8,139 nucleotides of DNA from assembly GCA_027307295.1 (NCBI GenBank), contig DAHUXF010000113.1:1-8139 (forward strand), read 5' to 3'. The notes under the pieces are model-generated. The model made no database searches, had not been told where the DNA came from, and was given only the letters and a program-made list of their open reading frames with translations. Both the position numbers and the translations under genes were made by a program. Position 1 is the first letter of the stretch. Each line of letters begins with the position of its first letter. Below are positions 1 through 5,546 of this stretch, in pieces. Origin of the DNA: Acidobacteriaceae bacterium. Lineage in GTDB: Bacteria; Acidobacteriota; Terriglobia; Terriglobales; Acidobacteriaceae.

Positions 1-162
1 ATGCTCGCCGCCTATGTCCAGAATGGTGCGGCAGGAACTGTATGTGGACAGAAAGCTCTTGAAGCGGCGTTTGCGGAAATACTGCCGCACAGGCATTTGG
101 AAGTCTTTGGGATGCATTCGCAGCCCCATTCTATCGCAGAACAGGCTCTATTCGACGTTTGA
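1..162 (+). CDS. 3' tail of an unrecognised protein (partial)
   Basis: Frame 1 is open from the first base of the window to a TGA at 160-162, giving 53 residues. The composition looks like real protein: rich in Ala, with a helix-like stretch around ALEAAFAEILPH and a His-rich end (MHSQPHSIAEQ). The window happens to begin with ATG, but nothing upstream is visible, so this is most likely the end of a longer gene and not a complete 53-residue protein. I do not recognise the family. The overlapping frame-2 ORF (14-217) and the minus-strand ORF (12-404) are Arg/Cys-rich and look like shadows. The next supported gene on this strand starts about 280 bases later, so no operon link is evident. Confidence 0.35.
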   Translation: MLAAYVQNGAAGTVCGQKALEAAFAEILPHRHLEVFGMHSQPHSIAEQALFDV

Positions 163-183
163 CCTCGTGTGCGTACAGTGCAA

Positions 184-211
184 GCCGCGAAGGGACGCGA
201 ACAACGCAAAT
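184..211 (+). repeat. degenerate copy of the CCGCGAAT dispersed repeat
   Basis: This 28-base stretch matches the copy at 3929-3956 at about 22 of 28 positions. It shares GCCGCGAA at the start, CGCGAA in the middle and the closing AAT. It lies in the spacer just after the partial gene, the same kind of position as the other copies in this window. It is the most diverged member and could be a chance resemblance, but the order of the blocks is conserved. Confidence 0.4.
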
Positions 212-294
212 TTATGACAGGGAGCACGTCACCGTCAAAATCTGTTCGTCTTGAACGCTGCTCCCGTTGAGCGCAGCGAGGAGAGAGCGAGTCA

Positions 295-447
295 ATGCCG
301 CTACAGGGAGTTTTACCGATGATCTTACGTCGCAGTGTCTTTGTGTTGTGTGAACGCGAACGGCGCAAGTTGACAATACCGTCGGGGCCAAAGCAGATTT
401 GCACAGATGAAACTCGAATCCTTGGTACACTGGGCGCACTCGGATGA
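295..447 (+). CDS. possible small ORF coupled to the SGNH hydrolase
   Basis: An ORF of 50 codons from ATG 295, or 42 codons from ATG 319, ends with a TGA at 445-447. That stop overlaps the hydrolase start as ATGA (444-447), the usual layout of translational coupling. The inner start at 319 has a good ribosome binding site (GGGAG at 306-310, eight bases upstream); the outer start has GAGGAG at 278-283. The hydrolase itself has no visible binding site, which coupling would explain. The peptide is basic near its N-terminus (MILRRSVFVLCERERRKL) and has no recognisable domain or membrane segment. An ORF of this length can occur by chance at this GC, and an extended -10-like sequence at 423-431 offers a different explanation for hydrolase expression. 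Confidence 0.3.
   Translation: MPLQGVLPMILRRSVFVLCERERRKLTIPSGPKQICTDETRILGTLGALG
423..431 (+). promoter_or_regulatory. extended -10-like element before the SGNH hydrolase
   Basis: TGGTACACT fits the TGnTAnnnT extended -10 form and ends 12 bases before the ATG at 444. Transcription from it would start at about 438 and leave only about 6 bases of leader. There is no good -35 at the standard distance; a perfect TTGACA at 370-375 is too far upstream to pair with it. This is a weak, pattern-based call. Confidence 0.25.
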
Positions 448-1346
448 GCACACTTCTCGTTCTCGGGGACTCAGTGGTTTGGGGCCAGGGCTTGTCTCCG
501 GAACACAAGACGGCGTACGCTCTCGCCCAGCATCTGCACGTGCAGGTAAAAATGCTGGCGCATGCGGGCGCAAAAATCGGCATACGAGATTCCTATACCG
601 TGACCATGCCTTCCGGTGAAGTGCCATGTTTTTTCCCCACGATCCTTCAACAGCTAGAGTCATATAAGGAAGACCCAGAGCTGGTCCGTTGGGTGCTGAT
701 GAACGGCGGCATCAATGATGTGGAGATCCAACGGGTGTTGAATCCCATGGTGCCGCAGTATGAATTGGAGTTGCACACTCGCAATTATTGCGGGCGTGAC
801 ATGCTGGCGCTGCTGCAACAGGTGACGGCCCGTTTCCCCAATGCGCGGATCATGGTGCTGGGCTACTACCCTGTATTGAGCCACCAGAGCAGGAGTAAAG
901 GAGTGGAGTGCCTGTATTCCCTGGTGCACGGAGTGCGGTTTGCGCCTCTGTCTGATCCCGGCCTTTTCCGCCATGAGCTGGTGGAGCACTGCCTGCGGTT
1001 CTGGAGATTATCGAACGGGCTGCTGCGTGGCGCGGTGCAACACGTGAATCGAGAAGCGGGACAGAATCGCGTGGTCTTTGTGGATTCCGGCATGCATGAA
1101 GGGAACGCGGCCTATGCGCCGCAATCGTTGCTCTGGGAACTGGATTGCAATGATCCTGAGAAAATCCCGGATGAAGTTGCGCTGGAAAGACGGGCGGCTT
1201 GCGAACTGGCTGCGGCTGGTCTGCTGCAGAAGCAGCAGTGCTGGCTTTCCTCCACCGGGCATCCTAATGCGGCAGGAGCAGCTATAATGGCGGAACAATG
1301 CATCCGGGCTATTATCGCGGCGCGGGCCGTTTCAGCCCAGGGGTAA
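444..1346 (+). CDS. SGNH/GDSL-family hydrolase
   Basis: This 300-residue protein has the blocks of the SGNH hydrolase superfamily (esterases, lipases, acetylhydrolases acting through a serine nucleophile). Block I is LGDSV with Ser10 as nucleophile. The block II glycine is probably Gly42 in HAGAK. Block III is GGIND with the oxyanion Asn91. Block V is GHPNAAG with catalytic His273. The usual DxxH acid is not an Asp here: residue 270, three before the His, is Ser. The GDS motif at the extreme N-terminus leaves no room for a signal peptide, so the enzyme is predicted cytoplasmic. The in-frame stop at 408-410 makes ATG 444 the first possible start, although it lacks a ribosome binding site. The substrate cannot be told from sequence. 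The protein is followed by a 165-base spacer in which I see nothing convincing. Confidence 0.82.
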   Translation: MSTLLVLGDSVVWGQGLSPEHKTAYALAQHLHVQVKMLAHAGAKIGIRDSYTVTMPSGEVPCFFPTILQQLESYKEDPELVRWVLMNGGINDVEIQRVLNPMVPQYELELHTRNYCGRDMLALLQQVTARFPNARIMVLGYYPVLSHQSRSKGVECLYSLVHGVRFAPLSDPGLFRHELVEHCLRFWRLSNGLLRGAVQHVNREAGQNRVVFVDSGMHEGNAAYAPQSLLWELDCNDPEKIPDEVALERRAACELAAAGLLQKQQCWLSSTGHPNAAGAAIMAEQCIRAIIAARAVSAQG

Positions 1347-1511
1347 GACAGTGGATGGCCGCCTGAGACAGGGTATCTGCCCATGTTCCGGCCAGCCGAA
1401 CACTTTTTGTGGCGCGTATCATCGACGGCCATGCCGTGGTAACCTAATCTGCAACTCCCAGGCGTCCCCTGAGCTTGCTAAAAAAAGCGCACAAAAGGAA
1501 CCAGAACATCC

Positions 1512-1817
1512 ATGAATGCCGGACAGCTGGTGCTGGTCACATTACTCAACCCGCGTGAAAAATTCTGGGGTGTGGTGTTGTCACTGACGCCGGCGGGAGT
1601 AAGCTTGCGCGGAGTGGATTTGCAGTCGCTGGATGACTTTGCGCAACAAGTGAAATCGGGTGAGGATGTGGCCCCTAATGTCGTATTCTTTCCCATGCAT
1701 CGCGTGCAGCGTATGGAAGTGGACGGGCGCAGCGGAGTACTGCCCTCGCTCTCTGAGCAATTCGCGGCCAAGACCGGCAAAGATGCCGGTACATTTTTTC
1801 AGGAGCCGCAGCCATGA
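1512..1817 (+). CDS. conserved hypothetical protein, possibly Sm-like fold, coupled to pgsA
   Basis: This is a 101-residue protein of unknown function. The first ~40 residues alternate hydrophobic and polar positions, as in consecutive beta strands (QLVLVTLLN, FWGVVLSLT, AGVSLRGVDL). A second strand-like block follows at FFPMHRVQRMEVD. The pattern of a short strand, a turn with Gly, a strand ending in hydrophobics and a further strand ending in RG resembles a small Sm/Hfq-like barrel, but this is inference from pattern only. From memory, similar small proteins sit beside pgsA in Acidobacteriota. The start is supported by AAAGGA (about 1494-1499), 12 bases from ATG, which is slightly long. Its stop overlaps the pgsA start by four bases, so the two are very probably co-translated. 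No signal peptide or membrane helix is visible. Confidence 0.75.
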   Translation: MNAGQLVLVTLLNPREKFWGVVLSLTPAGVSLRGVDLQSLDDFAQQVKSGEDVAPNVVFFPMHRVQRMEVDGRSGVLPSLSEQFAAKTGKDAGTFFQEPQP

Positions 1818-2386
1818 TCCAGCAATTGCGCTCCGCGCCTAACCTGCTCACGCTCCTGCGGCTGATCTTTGTTCCGTTCGTGGTGGTGGCAATCCAGCAG
1901 CAGAAGTACAACTGGGCGCTGCTCATTTTTGTTGCGGCCGGCATTACAGATGGACTGGATGGCCTGCTGGCCCGGCTCTTGCAGCAGAAAACCACCATAG
2001 GGCAATATCTGGACCCCATCGCGGACAAGCTGCTGCTCAGCACGATGTTCCTGATGCTTTCCATCGCGCATATTATTCGCTGGCCGGTGACCATCCTGGT
2101 CTTCAGCCGTGACATCATCATCCTGATTGTCTGTACCTTGCTCTACGCCACGGGAGCAAAGAAAGTATTTCGTCCAAGCTGGTTCGGCAAGGCCAATACA
2201 GCGGCGCAGATCGTCACGGTCCCCCTGGTGCTGCTGTACCAGACGTATGGATCAAACTGGACACGACTGGGAAAACGTTGGGGTATATATGCGACGGTGA
2301 TTCTCACAGTGGTGTCCGGCCTTCACTATGTGCTGCGCCTGGCATTCGATCTGCGGAGCATAGGGGCCAAACCAGAAAGCGCATAG
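1814..2386 (+). CDS. pgsA: CDP-diacylglycerol--glycerol-3-phosphate 3-phosphatidyltransferase
   Basis: This 190-residue integral membrane enzyme belongs to the CDP-alcohol phosphatidyltransferase family. It makes phosphatidylglycerophosphate from CDP-diacylglycerol and glycerol 3-phosphate, the committed step to phosphatidylglycerol and cardiolipin. The complete family signature is present: Asp46, Asp49, Gly50, Ala53, Arg54, Gly63, Asp67 and Asp71, the residues that hold the metal and CDP group. The N-terminus (PNLLTLLRLIFVPFVV) is the standard PgsA opening, and several hydrophobic helices follow (about 17-43, 75-95, 97-117, 130-145, 160-180). The start has AGGAG at 1801-1805, eight bases upstream and inside the preceding gene. 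PgsA is preferred over other family members because of length and N-terminal motif, but cardiolipin-synthase-type members look similar. cysS follows 46 bases downstream. Confidence 0.88.
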   Translation: MIQQLRSAPNLLTLLRLIFVPFVVVAIQQQKYNWALLIFVAAGITDGLDGLLARLLQQKTTIGQYLDPIADKLLLSTMFLMLSIAHIIRWPVTILVFSRDIIILIVCTLLYATGAKKVFRPSWFGKANTAAQIVTVPLVLLYQTYGSNWTRLGKRWGIYATVILTVVSGLHYVLRLAFDLRSIGAKPESA

Positions 2387-2417
2387 CCGGGGCGCTCCGT
2401 TCAGCGCGCGGGTCTTT

Positions 2418-2426
2418 TGTTACAAT
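2418..2426 (+). promoter_or_regulatory. extended -10 element immediately before cysS
   Basis: TGTTACAAT is a TGnTACAAT extended -10 with five of six hexamer positions. It ends six bases before the TTG start codon at 2433. A transcript from it would begin at or next to the start codon. No good -35 lies at 16-18 bases upstream, which is acceptable for an extended -10. A short stem (2392-2396 with 2403-2407) precedes it. Confidence 0.4.
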
Positions 2427-2432
2427 CTCCAT

Positions 2433-3893
2433 TTGCCGCTTCATCTCTACAACACGCTCTCCGGCAAGGTGGAAGAGTTTGCGCCTTCGCAAGACAACAC
2501 CGTCCGCATGTATGCCTGCGGTCCCACGGTGTATGACTACGGCCATATCGGCAATTTCCGCACGTTTGTTGCAGTCGATATCCTGCGGCGGTTTCTCCGC
2601 CAGAGCGGGCATAAGCTCCAGCATGTAATGAACATTACCGACGTGGATGACAAGATCATTCGCAATGCTGCGCGCGACAAAAAAACCGTGCAGGAATACA
2701 CGCGCAAATATGAAGAGGCGTTTCTGGAGGACATGGGCTCACTGAACCTGGAGCGTCCGGAGCGTCTGGTGCGCGCCACGGAGCACATACCCGCGATGGC
2801 GGAGTTCATTGCAGCGCTGGAGAAGAAGGGCTTTGCCTACCGCACGGAAGACGGCTCGTATTACTTCCGGATTGCCATGTTCCCGGAATATGGCAAGCTT
2901 TCCAAGAAAGATTTCGGCGGCATGGAAACCGGCGCGCGCGTAGACGTGGATGAATATGAAAAAGACAATGCCCGCGATTTCGCCCTGTGGAAGTCCCCCA
3001 AGGAAGGCGAGGCTTTCTGGGAAAGTTCAATTGGGCCGGGGCGTCCTGGGTGGCATATTGAATGTTCCGTAATGTCCATGAAATATCTGGGCGATAGTTT
3101 TGATCTGCACGCAGGGGGCGAGGACCTGACCTTCCCGCATCACGAGAATGAGATAGCGCAGTCAGAGGCGCTGACCGGAAAAATATTTTCCCGGCACTGG
3201 ATGCATGTCCGCTTTCTGCTGGTGGAAGGCGAGAAGATGTCCAAGAGCGCAGGCAATTTTTTTACCCTGCGCGATCTGCTGGTGAAAGGACACAAGCCGT
3301 CTTCAATACGCTTTCTTCTTACTTCGGTTCCGTACCGCAAGCAACTGAACTTCACCATGGCCGGACTGGAGCAGGCTGCGAAGTCGGTGGAGCGCCTGCG
3401 GACGTTTGCCGCGCGAATGCGAATGATGCGGCTTCCTGCGGGAACCAATCCCGCGGCGCAGGAAGCGGCGGCGAAAGCCAGGCGGGAGATGCGTGCAGGC
3501 ATGGAAGATGATTTGAATACGGCGTACGCTTCAGCGGCGGTCTTTGACATGGTGCGTGAAATGAACACGCTGGCCGATCATGGCGAATTGCGCGAAGGCG
3601 ATAAAGCGCCCAGCCTGGAAGTGCTGGAGCTGTTCGATGAAATTTTTGCCGTGATGAAAGATGACGACGCCGACAAGATGAAGGCGGCCATGGAATGGGC
3701 CCGAGAGCATGGGCTGGTTGGCGAGGCGGCGAAGACGATCTCTGATGAAGAAGTAAACCGGCTGATCGAGGAGCGCAATGCTGCGAAGAAAGCCCGGGAC
3801 TTTGCCCGCTCGGATGCCCTCCGGAAACAACTGGCCGATGGCGGCATTGTTCTGGAAGACACAAAAGATGGAACGCGGTGGAAGAGAAAATAA
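2433..3893 (+). CDS. cysS: cysteinyl-tRNA synthetase
   Basis: CysRS charges tRNA-Cys with cysteine in the cytoplasm. The 486-residue class I synthetase carries all landmarks. The zinc site that selects cysteine is Cys29, Cys211, His236 and Glu240. The ATP signature is HIGN at 38-41 (a common HIGH variant, in YDYGHIGNFRTF), and KMSKS is at 268-272. The Rossmann catalytic domain covers about residues 1-310, followed by the DALR helical region around 345-430. The C-terminal piece (EERNAAKKARDFARSDALR, ending in GTRWKRK) is typical of the family. The start is TTG: the conserved N-terminal LHLYNTLSGK begins right after it, no ATG or GTG lies in frame nearby upstream, and the next in-frame ATG (2508) would remove conserved residues. 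There is no ribosome binding site, but an extended -10 lies just upstream. It is probably also transcribed with pgsA. Slightly longer than the E. coli enzyme. Confidence 0.96.
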   Translation: MPLHLYNTLSGKVEEFAPSQDNTVRMYACGPTVYDYGHIGNFRTFVAVDILRRFLRQSGHKLQHVMNITDVDDKIIRNAARDKKTVQEYTRKYEEAFLEDMGSLNLERPERLVRATEHIPAMAEFIAALEKKGFAYRTEDGSYYFRIAMFPEYGKLSKKDFGGMETGARVDVDEYEKDNARDFALWKSPKEGEAFWESSIGPGRPGWHIECSVMSMKYLGDSFDLHAGGEDLTFPHHENEIAQSEALTGKIFSRHWMHVRFLLVEGEKMSKSAGNFFTLRDLLVKGHKPSSIRFLLTSVPYRKQLNFTMAGLEQAAKSVERLRTFAARMRMMRLPAGTNPAAQEAAAKARREMRAGMEDDLNTAYASAAVFDMVREMNTLADHGELREGDKAPSLEVLELFDEIFAVMKDDDADKMKAAMEWAREHGLVGEAAKTISDEEVNRLIEERNAAKKARDFARSDALRKQLADGGIVLEDTKDGTRWKRK

Positions 3894-3928
3894 GCCGGAA
3901 TAATCCAGCAGATCAGGGAAGAATATCA

Positions 3929-3957
3929 GCCGCGAATCAACGCGAAAAGCGCGAATC
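3929..3957 (+). repeat. CCGCGAAT dispersed repeat, copy after cysS
   Basis: A 29-base copy of the repeat: GCCGCGAATCAACGCG followed by AAAAGCGCGAATC. Its first part is matched exactly over 15 bases, in inverted orientation, at 6964-6978. The whole unit aligns with 6908-6937 with a one-base length difference. It lies 36 bases after the cysS stop in a spacer between convergent genes. Confidence 0.6.
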
Positions 3958-3986
3958 TATAGATAGTCTGGCCAGGAACTTTCCTC

Positions 3987-4000
3987 AAAAATATATTTTT
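3987..4000. terminator. AT-rich palindrome between convergent genes, possible bidirectional terminator
   Basis: AAAAATATATTTTT is a perfect 14-base palindrome in a GC-rich neighbourhood, preceded by the short palindrome AGGAACTTTCCT (3974-3985). Both strands read A-run then T-run, which suits bidirectional termination between cysS and the opposing transporter, but the AT stem alone would be weak. The bases that follow (TTCTGTGCCTCCGCAGTGG) resemble a degraded intergenic repeat of the CTCTGTGnCTCnGTGGTG kind known from many genomes. The remaining spacer (4018-4099) shows nothing I can name. Confidence 0.3.
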
Positions 4001-4099
4001 CTGTGCCTCCGCAGTGGAAGTTTGTTTTAGGTGTTGCTCTCCTGGTACAGCAGGGGCGAAAGTCCGGGTGTTTATGCTGGATTGCCTACTCTTATTTCC

Positions 4100-4126
4100 C
4101 GATCCGTGTTATCCGTGGTAAGAATC
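4100..4126 (-). repeat. CCACGGAT dispersed repeat, inverted copy after the transporter gene
   Basis: Read on the minus strand this contains CCACGGATAACACGGATC, the A/G-swapped form of the CCGCGAATnAACGCGAA core. The related copy at 6908-6937 contains both forms (CCGCGAAT, then ACACGGAT). It sits just beyond the stop codon of the minus-strand transporter and faces the copy at 3929-3957. Confidence 0.45.
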
Positions 4127-4132
4127 TGTTTC

Positions 4133-5107
4133 TCAGTCTCCTGCAACATTGATGGTCTCAACGCAGTGTGAAGCTTCTGCGGCAGTTGGCTGTACTGCAA
4201 GACTACGCAGCCTGGATGTGTTCACCAGCGCGACGGAAAGGATGATAATCACAGTTCCCACCAGCATAAAGATGTCCACATGCTCGCGCAGAATCAGCCA
4301 GCCCAGAAACACTGCAATGATGGGATTGACATAAGCGTACGTTGCCACCTTGGGCGTAGGCACATGTTCCAGTAAATAGATGTAGGCGGTGTAGCCGATC
4401 CACGACCCGGCAACAATGAGATAACCAATGGCTGCAAGAGCGGATGTGGTCCAGCGGGCGTGGTGAAACTGGCCGGTGACAAGAGCGATAAAGCCGTTGA
4501 TCACTCCACCGATAGTCATCTGCCATGCGGCGGATGAAAAAACATCCACGCTCAGCCTGAAGCGGTGGGAGAAGACGGAGCCAAGCGCCCAGGCGAAAGA
4601 CGAAGCGGCAAGGATTCCGGCGCCTATCAATTCAAGCTGTCCTAAATGGCTGCCTGCGGCGATGCGCGGCCAGAGCAGTATCAGCAAACCGACGATCCCC
4701 AGGGTCAGCCCAAAAAGTCCTTTGATAGGCATGCGCCCGGCGCGAAAAATCCATGCTTCAATGATGACCACCCATATAGGCACCAGGGCTACTATCAGCG
4801 CGGCCAGCCCGCTGGAGACGTATTCTTCCGCCCAGAGTACGCCGATGTTGCCGAGCGAGAGCAGCAGAATGGAGATTACTACCAGCCGGGCAAAATCCGG
4901 GCGGCTGATGCGGATCTTGCGGCCCATCAGGGCGCAGGCAGCCAGCATGATTGGGCCGGAGATGAGATAGCGCAGGCCGCCGGCAACATAAGGCGGCAAG
5001 TCTCTCACGACAATGCGCATTCCAAGATACGTGGAGCCCCAGAGAACGTAAACCAGTCCAAAGGCGGTCATCACGCGCAAACGCTGCTGTTTTTCCAGAG
5101 AAGTCAT
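4133..5107 (-). CDS. EamA/DMT-superfamily permease (YedA-like exporter)
   Basis: This is a 324-residue inner-membrane protein of the drug/metabolite transporter superfamily with two EamA repeats (about residues 14-146 and 160-296) and ten hydrophobic helices. The opening LVYVLWGSTYLGMRI, the middle EEYVSSGLAALIVALVPIW and the second-half ATYAYVNPIIAVFLGW are the recurring EamA motifs and come closest to E. coli YedA among proteins I can recall. Such proteins usually export amino acids or small metabolites; the substrate cannot be read from sequence. The C-terminal ~25 residues are a hydrophilic cytoplasmic tail. ATG at 5107 fits the family N-terminus, but it has no ribosome binding site; a -10-like hexamer lies ten bases upstream. 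The gene is alone on this strand, convergent with cysS and divergent from the small ORF and aminotransferase. Confidence 0.88.
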   Translation of the reverse strand: MTSLEKQQRLRVMTAFGLVYVLWGSTYLGMRIVVRDLPPYVAGGLRYLISGPIMLAACALMGRKIRISRPDFARLVVISILLLSLGNIGVLWAEEYVSSGLAALIVALVPIWVVIIEAWIFRAGRMPIKGLFGLTLGIVGLLILLWPRIAAGSHLGQLELIGAGILAASSFAWALGSVFSHRFRLSVDVFSSAAWQMTIGGVINGFIALVTGQFHHARWTTSALAAIGYLIVAGSWIGYTAYIYLLEHVPTPKVATYAYVNPIIAVFLGWLILREHVDIFMLVGTVIIILSVALVNTSRLRSLAVQPTAAEASHCVETINVAGD

Positions 5108-5117
5108 CTATAGGAGT

Positions 5118-5145
5118 ATTATCATCTGACGACGCAGGGTGTCCG
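5118..5145 (-). promoter_or_regulatory. putative promoter of the EamA transporter gene
   Basis: On the minus strand, CGGACA (5140-5145) and GATAAT (5118-5123) are separated by 16 bases. Each matches its consensus at four or five of six positions. The -10 ends ten bases before the ATG, so the leader would be only a few bases long, in keeping with the missing ribosome binding site. Confidence 0.35.
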
Positions 5146-5260
5146 GTCGATGCAAAAAGACTCAATGGCATGAATCAACCATGGAACTGTACTGAGGTAA
5201 CGGCCAGCCGGGCAGCGCGTTACAGAGCTCGAAACGGACTAGTGAAATAAGTGTTTCAGG

Positions 5261-5294
5261 CTGAATTTAGGCTATAGCTGAATTCAGGTTATAA
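5261..5294 (+). repeat. 17-base tandem direct repeat overlapping a promoter
   Basis: Two adjacent 17-base units, CTGAATTTAGGCTATAG (5261-5277) and CTGAATTCAGGTTATAA (5278-5294), agree at 14 of 17 positions. The second contains the perfect palindrome CTGAATTCAG (5278-5287). Just upstream TTCAGGCTGAA (5255-5265) is an inverted repeat around one central base. The CTGAA/TTCAG half-site therefore recurs four times within about 35 bases, ending in a TATAAT box. This has the look of an operator for a dimeric regulator; no regulator gene is in the window. Confidence 0.55.
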
Positions 5295-5295
5295 T
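5290..5295 (+). promoter_or_regulatory. consensus -10 box upstream of the 47-codon ORF
   Basis: TATAAT is a perfect -10 hexamer. A weak -35 (TTTAGG at 5266-5271, spacing 18) lies inside the tandem repeat. Transcription would start at about 5302, five bases before the ATG at 5307, and could continue into the aminotransferase. Confidence 0.5.
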
Positions 5296-5306
5296 GGTTA
5301 GGTCTT

Positions 5307-5450
5307 ATGAATACGCAGCGCACAATATGGTTTGCCATGCGGGACCCCAAACGCTCGCTGGCCTGCTGGGTAGACTTTCTGGTTTGCCCACGCCGTTACC
5401 TGGCGGTGCTGCCGTCGCACGCTCGCGCTAATCTCTTCGCCGGCGACTAA
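5307..5450 (+). CDS. small ORF of 47 codons, unknown function
   Basis: ATG 5307 to TAA 5448-5450 encodes 47 residues. It is basic (about seven Arg/Lys against three Asp), has two tryptophans, and has Cys20 and Cys27 separated by six residues within a moderately hydrophobic middle (LACWVDFLVCPRRYLAVLP). It has no signal peptide and no family I recognise. Support for it being real is the perfect TATAAT 11 bases upstream, third-position GC of roughly 70% as in the flanking genes, and its place directly behind the repeat-rich promoter. The only candidate ribosome binding site (AGG, four bases before ATG) would be removed by the predicted transcript start, so translation would be near-leaderless. 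It ends 96 bases before the aminotransferase start, so it could be a leader ORF for that gene. Confidence 0.45.
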   Translation: MNTQRTIWFAMRDPKRSLACWVDFLVCPRRYLAVLPSHARANLFAGD

Positions 5451-5535
5451 TCTCCTTATCACGTCCTCAACTTAATCGGCCTGGAAGTCATATGTTGACG
5501 CCAGGTTGAAGTCCTTACACGCAACCGATTTGAAA

Positions 5536-5540
5536 AGAGG
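5536..5540 (+). promoter_or_regulatory. ribosome binding site that decides the aminotransferase start
   Basis: AGAGG ends directly against an upstream ATG at 5541, leaving no spacing for it, but lies six bases before the ATG at 5547. The second ATG is therefore the likely start. A TTGACG at 5495-5500 followed by TACACG at 5516-5521 (spacing 15) could be a weak dedicated promoter. Confidence 0.5.
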
Positions 5541-5546
5541 ATGAAC

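Noticed and set aside
12..404. 130-residue ORF on the minus strand at the left edge
   Set aside because: The translation is rich in Arg, Cys and Ser with no domain pattern, and it crosses a repeat copy and the spacer; it looks like a chance open frame.
1383..1442. 19-codon ORF in the spacer before the pgsA-linked gene
   Set aside because: It is too short and lacks a convincing promoter or binding site; chance occurrence is likely.
2544..2555. HIGN in place of HIGH in the cysteinyl-tRNA synthetase
   Set aside because: From family knowledge this is a common natural variant in CysRS proteins, and all zinc ligands and KMSKS are intact, so it does not suggest loss of function.
4049..4072. GGGGCGAAAGTCCGGG looked like the conserved GAGGAAAGTCCGGGCTC of bacterial RNase P RNA
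   Set aside because: The match is partial and the spacer between the two convergent genes is too short for a ~350-base RNase P RNA; no other conserved region is present.
4646..5113. 155-residue + strand ORF opposite the transporter
   Set aside because: It is a shadow of the EamA gene, hydrophilic and repetitive (rich in Gln, His, Asp), with no recognisable domain or binding site.
5197..5223. Inverted repeat GTAACG / CGTTAC with a 15-base loop upstream of the tandem repeats
   Set aside because: Six base pairs with a long loop is expected by chance in a spacer of this size; there is no link to a promoter box.
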